In this document: piece by piece, positions 59,181 to 64,000 of the stretch
Layout: every line of letters starts with the position of its first letter
Numbering within the stretch: the stretch's first letter is position 1
Source: Megamerina dolium
Lineage: Eukaryota > Arthropoda > Insecta > Diptera > Megamerinidae
Length of the DNA: 64,000 bases
Assembly (NCBI GenBank): GCA_963854835.1
Contig: OY978529.1
Span: 47,673,821-47,737,820, forward strand
Reading direction: 5' to 3'
Position numbers and translations under genes: made by a program
The notes under the pieces: model-generated
The model's input: only the letters and a program-made list of their open reading frames with translations
Databases searched by the model: none
Told to the model about the DNA's origin: nothing

Positions 59181-62100
59181 TACCCAAATTTATATGAGAC
59201 TGCTACTACTTCAACGATATCTAATATCGGCAGATGGCGCTTCGCAGGGAGGAAATTCAAAGTCTCATACACGAATGTTCTTATGCGTAAACCAACTTGA
59301 TCCCGGATTATAATACATTCCAACTCGCTTTTAAATGTAATTCATCAAGAGTTCAACAAAATGTTTAATATGTATGATAGTTACCTAAATGAAATGCATG
59401 AAACTACAGGTCAAATATTTTGTGAAATTAGTAGCAGTTTAATTTTAAATTGAATGAAGCTGTAAGCAATTTTCAACAAAAATAGTATTCTCATTATTAG
59501 CTTAATTTTAGAAGCAAGTCAGAGTGTAGGAATTTTCATATGGGTCACCCTATTATAATAAATTTGTAGTATAGTTTTGTGATATATGGTGAAGAATATC
59601 ACATTTGGCATTTATATATTAAAATAAGGGTAATTAATTTATAAAAAAATGAAAATCCAATATTTTAGAAGCGTATTCACTCCAAAACCTTCTATCTATC
59701 CTTCATACCCTTGTGTGCGCTTCTGCTTAGTTATTTATAATATTGTATTTTCGAAATGATAATATTTAGTATTCATTTGGTTTATAGTTAATTATTTCAA
59801 CTCTACCCCCAATAACATCAAATCAATTTATTGATTGAATACAATAGCATGATGAAGAACAAATGTTGCGGACAAAATGTAATAAGAGCTTAATTCGAGT
59901 TAATAAAAAAATTGAATAAACGATTAACATCTTAATTTGTCATGAAGATCTGACATAAATTTTATGAAAATTCACGGATGACAGAATATTAAGGTTGGAC
60001 CAATCTTTTATCGCTAGTAGGTTCTATCATTCTTGATGAAAATTCAGAAATGCCAAGAACAGTTATTTCTCTAAAGAAACCAGCTGGTTATTGAGTTTAT
60101 TTCAAGGTGATTGATATTTTTAAAATTTAGAAATTCGTTGAATTTTTATTAATTTTTAGTTTTCACTCTTCATACTAAAAAGATCTCAATTACTAAAGTC
60201 AGTAAATCAACTTATGCTGTTATTACTTGTCGCCCCACAAATATTATGATAAATAGTGCTTGTTATTGGCATATACTATAAGTACGTACTAGTAGATGCA
60301 AATAACAATGTTGCATTAATAGTTTAAGTGCGCGAATAAGAATATATATAGGCACTTATATATATGTATAGCGAACCTTGTGCTTGCCATATTTGTGTAA
60401 AACTAGCCAAGATGACGACTCTCTTCCAATTATTGGTGTTGCCAAAGCTGGTGGCAAAATGTGCTTCCAAAATCAATATCGTTTGTAATAGTCCTATTTA
60501 GAATATACGTCGTACGTATTATCTTTAGTTTTCTTTTTGGAATCATTCTAAATATAATTACACATTGATTTCATTTTTAAAACTGTAAAAGTTTATGTTT
60601 TCACAAAGTTCATAACTAAATTTTTTGTATTATTTTAACTAGATCAATCGTTTTACAACATTAATATCAGCCAATTTTCACATTTTATACTTTTATTGTA
60701 TTCTTTCTAACTAGTGTGTGACATCCTATTTATATAATTTTCACCTCACGCTAAATACAGTTAGTAATTGAACGAGTGCATGAAAAATCTTGCAGCTACG
60801 ACCGATTATTCGAAATGTCCGCAATTATCTGTTTAGTTTTATATAGCTTTCATATGAATTTCCTATGAAATAGCCGAGGGTGGTGAAATAGATTTCGAAT
60901 TTCTTCAATATAATCAGCTGATGGCATAATTCTCATAACAAATCCTGCGCAATAAATGGGAATTCTTATATCTACATATCTACATATTAAGGTGCCTCGT
61001 CAAAAAATTTGACGTTTATTTTATGTCGTTCACCAAAATATTTTCGAAAAATATATTTCTACCATTTATCTCGAACGCCACTTCTTATACTTTTTGTATC
61101 AGAATATTAGAAGCTTAAGCTCGAAATTGTGTGATTTATTTCCAAAAAGTTATGAAATCCTAATTTACTCTTGAGCTTGGTTTAAACCATCTCATAAAAC
61201 GCAGAAGTATTGTGTAATACCGTTCAGATTTTCAGAAAGGGATGTCTGTCTCGGTGGCACTTCATATCCCTCGATATTAATTTATTTCCCTAAAATTGAA
61301 GACCACGAATTTACTTGTGTTTGTGTACCTTTCTGTACTCATTTATTTCCATTGCATCAAAATCTGATATACATATATATTTATATTTACTTTGTCCATA
61401 CTTAAATTCTGGAATATGCTTCTATTGTCTAGAATCCTCAAGATTGGTGTATTATCGACAATTTAGAATTTGTCAAGAAGCAGTTTTTGTTATTCGTCTG
61501 AGCTCCTTTAATGGATATCCTCTAATTATGAATGAAAGACATATGCGAGCTAAATTGTTTTGGCAAAAAAAAAAAAACTTCAAAAATCTTAATGTCGGCA
61601 ACTGCAACTAATTATTATCATTATATAAATCTGTATTATTTTTTTTTTTCGTATGGATGTCAGGTGCCTTAATGTGCAATGCATACCAACCCACATGTTT
61701 GTTGTACGTCAATGTGCCCCACATGTGTACTGTACATGTGCTGATGTAGACAATTTAAGCAATTATATACATGTCGTATGTGCTGTGCACTCCACTTTTT
61801 CAAATAACTTAAATTGAAGTGCCAATGCAAAGCAATACTTTTATACTTGGTTGAGAGACCAGAGCGATCAGAAGCTACAATTTTGGTCTTTCTAGCTTTA
61901 AGCTAGGCAGCATTCGATTTTGAAATGTTTCAATACTCTTTCATGTTGCATTCATTACAATTTAGTTTTTTTTTATTTTTGTTTTGTTTGTTTTGGAAAT
62001 GTATCCGGTTATGGAGTAACCGGATACATGTGTTAACATTAATACAACGGAAGGTATTAAAACATTTTTTCATCTCATATTCTCATATTCTTGCAGATTT

Positions 62101-62749
62101 TACACACAAATTGTTAAACCTATATATTCTTTACAAATTTATTGAGGCGTAGCATATTTGACAACTACCAGAGAAACTGTAAGTGAAATTGTATAGAAAT
62201 GGAGCTTAGAGTACATTAAGATGGATTAAATTGTATGGCGCAAAGGTTTGACAACCTGGCTCACCGAAAAAACATACAATTTGGACCATTTTAATTCGTT
62301 TTTTTTTCGAATAAAACAAAAATAAATGCCATATTTTATATAGTTTTACTTATAAGTTCATACAGGCATTGGAAGATAAATGTTATAGGGAGGGCTTTTT
62401 AGAGAAAATAACGACGAGGAAAAATTACTGAAGCTGGGTCAGCTGGGTAGCTCTGTGGTTATTTTCAGGTGTTTTTATGTTAATTTTTTTTTGGGAACCT
62501 TTCTAAGGAGCAAGGTATGCAGTAAGTATGTTTATTATGATGACTTATATGAACATTAAAGCAAAATGTATATGAAATTATTATTACATTTAATCTTGAA
62601 AGTATATCATTTTTTTTTTTAATCATAGCATCTGAATTTTTAACGAAAATAAAATTTCCAAGATGAATCAACCTTTTTTCTTTCATCTCTAAATTTTTTC
62701 ATTTTCATATTGTTCATATTTAAAAGGTGTAATTTCAAATTACCCATAC
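59181..62749. other. Noncoding stretch
   Basis: AT-rich over 3.5 kb with no supported gene. A 30-codon frame at about 60411 (MTTLFQLLVLPKLVAKCASK) was seen but cannot be supported. tgggtagctctgtggtta at 62443-62460 looks like a stray SINE A-box region. Confidence 0.35.
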
Positions 62750-62811
62750 CTCATACTTGCAACTGCTGTGTCAAATATTATAGGTTCAGAAAATTCAGTT
62801 ATATTATCTTC
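62750..62811 (-). other. Possible upstream coding exon of the transporter
   Basis: On the minus strand, attggacag is followed by 62 open bases (EDNITEFSEPIIFDTAVASM plus two bases) and then gtatgg. Phase 0 in and phase 2 out fits the transporter exon at 57022, which needs two preceding bases. It could encode the cytosolic N-terminus before helix 1. The ATG exon would lie further upstream, perhaps beyond the window. Confidence 0.35.
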
Positions 62812-63093
62812 CTGTCCAATAACAACAAGTAAGTATATATGTATTCAAAAGTAGCATTATAGTGAATTTTAAAAAATTATGTTCAGGAAATTTTGAAATT
62901 TTGTAGCTTTTGATGCGTGCATGGTGAGATTATTTTGCAAAATTGATATAAATTTTATTCAGTGGGGCTTTGTACTATAAAAAAAACGCTATTTCGCACG
63001 GAAATATCAACTTTAACTTTGAGCTACGCTTTATATCGTCGTATAACAATAAAATAAAATTCTTGTTGGTTTTTGACCTTACCCACCTTAATG

Positions 63094-63135
<42 letters not shown>

Positions 63136-64000
63136 TGATGCATTTGCTTTCGTGAATTGTCTCCATCTTTTCAATAAATATTCAAAATGTATTACACTCA
63201 AATGTTATTAGCAAACTTATTGAGGTATGTTTGAAAAATTAATTAAATTCATTTATATAGAGAGGAATATTTGTTTTACTGTCAGTATTGCCTTAATAAG
63301 TCAAATACTATACTTTCTCCAACGATTTGTATACAATTTGAGATAATGAAAATGTATGTTCTATTCATACCACAAACAAAAAAATGCAAATAAAGGAATG
63401 GACGGACGACATCTTTGAAGGGGAAAAATTAAAGTCAGTTTTATAAAGTATATATTATTGAACAATATTACCAATTTACTGTACAAATGAAAACAATTTG
63501 TGTCTAATCAACATTGGCTTGAGAACGAAACACCAACTTTCGACATATTCACACAAATGCATTGACCTAGCCGTCGATAGTTGGAGTTCTGATTTTAATG
63601 CAATCAATTACGGACATATGTCCGAATAATAAACATTTCATGAGTAATCAATCGTTGAGTAAATTTAGATGATGCGCATATTTGTATAATATGTCATTAT
63701 AGATTAACCTTCGATGATGAAGGACAAACTTTTAAATGCGTAATAATACACGGCGATAGTTTAAGGTGCAACAATAAGTATAACCTGATCAGAACAGGTA
63801 AAACCCATTCCAAAATTTAACAAATAGTTTTAGAGAGAAACATGTTTTAACTATGTTCACTTTTGATTAGAATCAGTCTAGTCTATGACTTGGCAAAAAG
63901 ATGAAGAATGAGAAAAGAATAAAAAATAAAACAAATACTCGCGTGTCCACTGTATAATTTCGTAATAACATAAACAAGTCAGTATTAATGTGAAAATATG
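62812..64000. other. Noncoding end of window
   Basis: No gene recognised apart from a TA microsatellite; any first exon of the transporter was not found. Confidence 0.35.
63097..63133. repeat. (TA)n microsatellite
   Basis: About 18 uninterrupted TA units. Confidence 0.95.

Noticed and set aside
1..64000. tRNA, rRNA and CRISPR features
   Set aside because: No full cloverleaf tRNA, rRNA or spaced-repeat array was seen; the tRNA-like heads belong to SINEs.

Overview
The window looks like nuclear DNA of a higher fly, most probably a tephritid fruit fly. It is AT-rich, has short introns with fly-like splice sites, and its genes match insect or fly families: FoxL2, acid-lipase-like lipase, LRR1, malectin, WDR75, three ecdysteroid-kinase-like genes and an SLC7-type transporter. 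Gene-poor stretches are full of decayed transposons. The species is an inference; no ribosomal or mitochondrial marker is present.

Layout. 1-4.6 kb: a jockey-type LINE remnant, a hAT-like MITE, then FoxL2 (+, 7 coding exons). 7.1-8.8 kb: a secreted lipase (-, 5 exons). 10.7-14.2 kb: LRR1 (-) and malectin (+), divergently arranged. 14.9-17.3 kb: LINE 3' ends, partly in tandem, and a SINE. 18.5-32.0 kb: WDR75 (+). Ten exons lie in 18.5-22.0 kb and the last exon lies 9.6 kb downstream. That final intron holds two LINEs, two Tc1/mariner-like elements, a TTAA-flanked MITE, another LINE and, on the opposite strand, what looks like a complete two-exon gene for a 72-aa secreted peptide. 32.6-33.0 kb: a 95-aa secreted peptide gene (-). 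33.2-43 kb: almost pure repeats, including an apparently intact Tc1 transposon. 44.0-52.6 kb: three ecdysteroid-kinase-like genes. 53.3-57.0 kb: a divergent SLC7 cationic-amino-acid-transporter-like gene (-), with an in-frame coding-like extension after its TGA stop. 57-64 kb: mostly noncoding, with one possible upstream exon of that transporter.

The genes do not form one pathway. FoxL2 is a regulator, LRR1 acts in replisome ubiquitylation, malectin in ER glycoprotein quality control, WDR75 in early ribosome assembly. The lipase, the kinase cluster and the transporter belong to metabolism. The observations most worth following up are the nested peptide gene, the possible stop-codon readthrough in the transporter, two GC-AG introns recovered by reading frame, a tRNA-derived SINE family with several copies, and the large insertion inside WDR75.

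All gene models were assembled by eye from reading frame, splice sites and remembered family motifs. No search or alignment was run.
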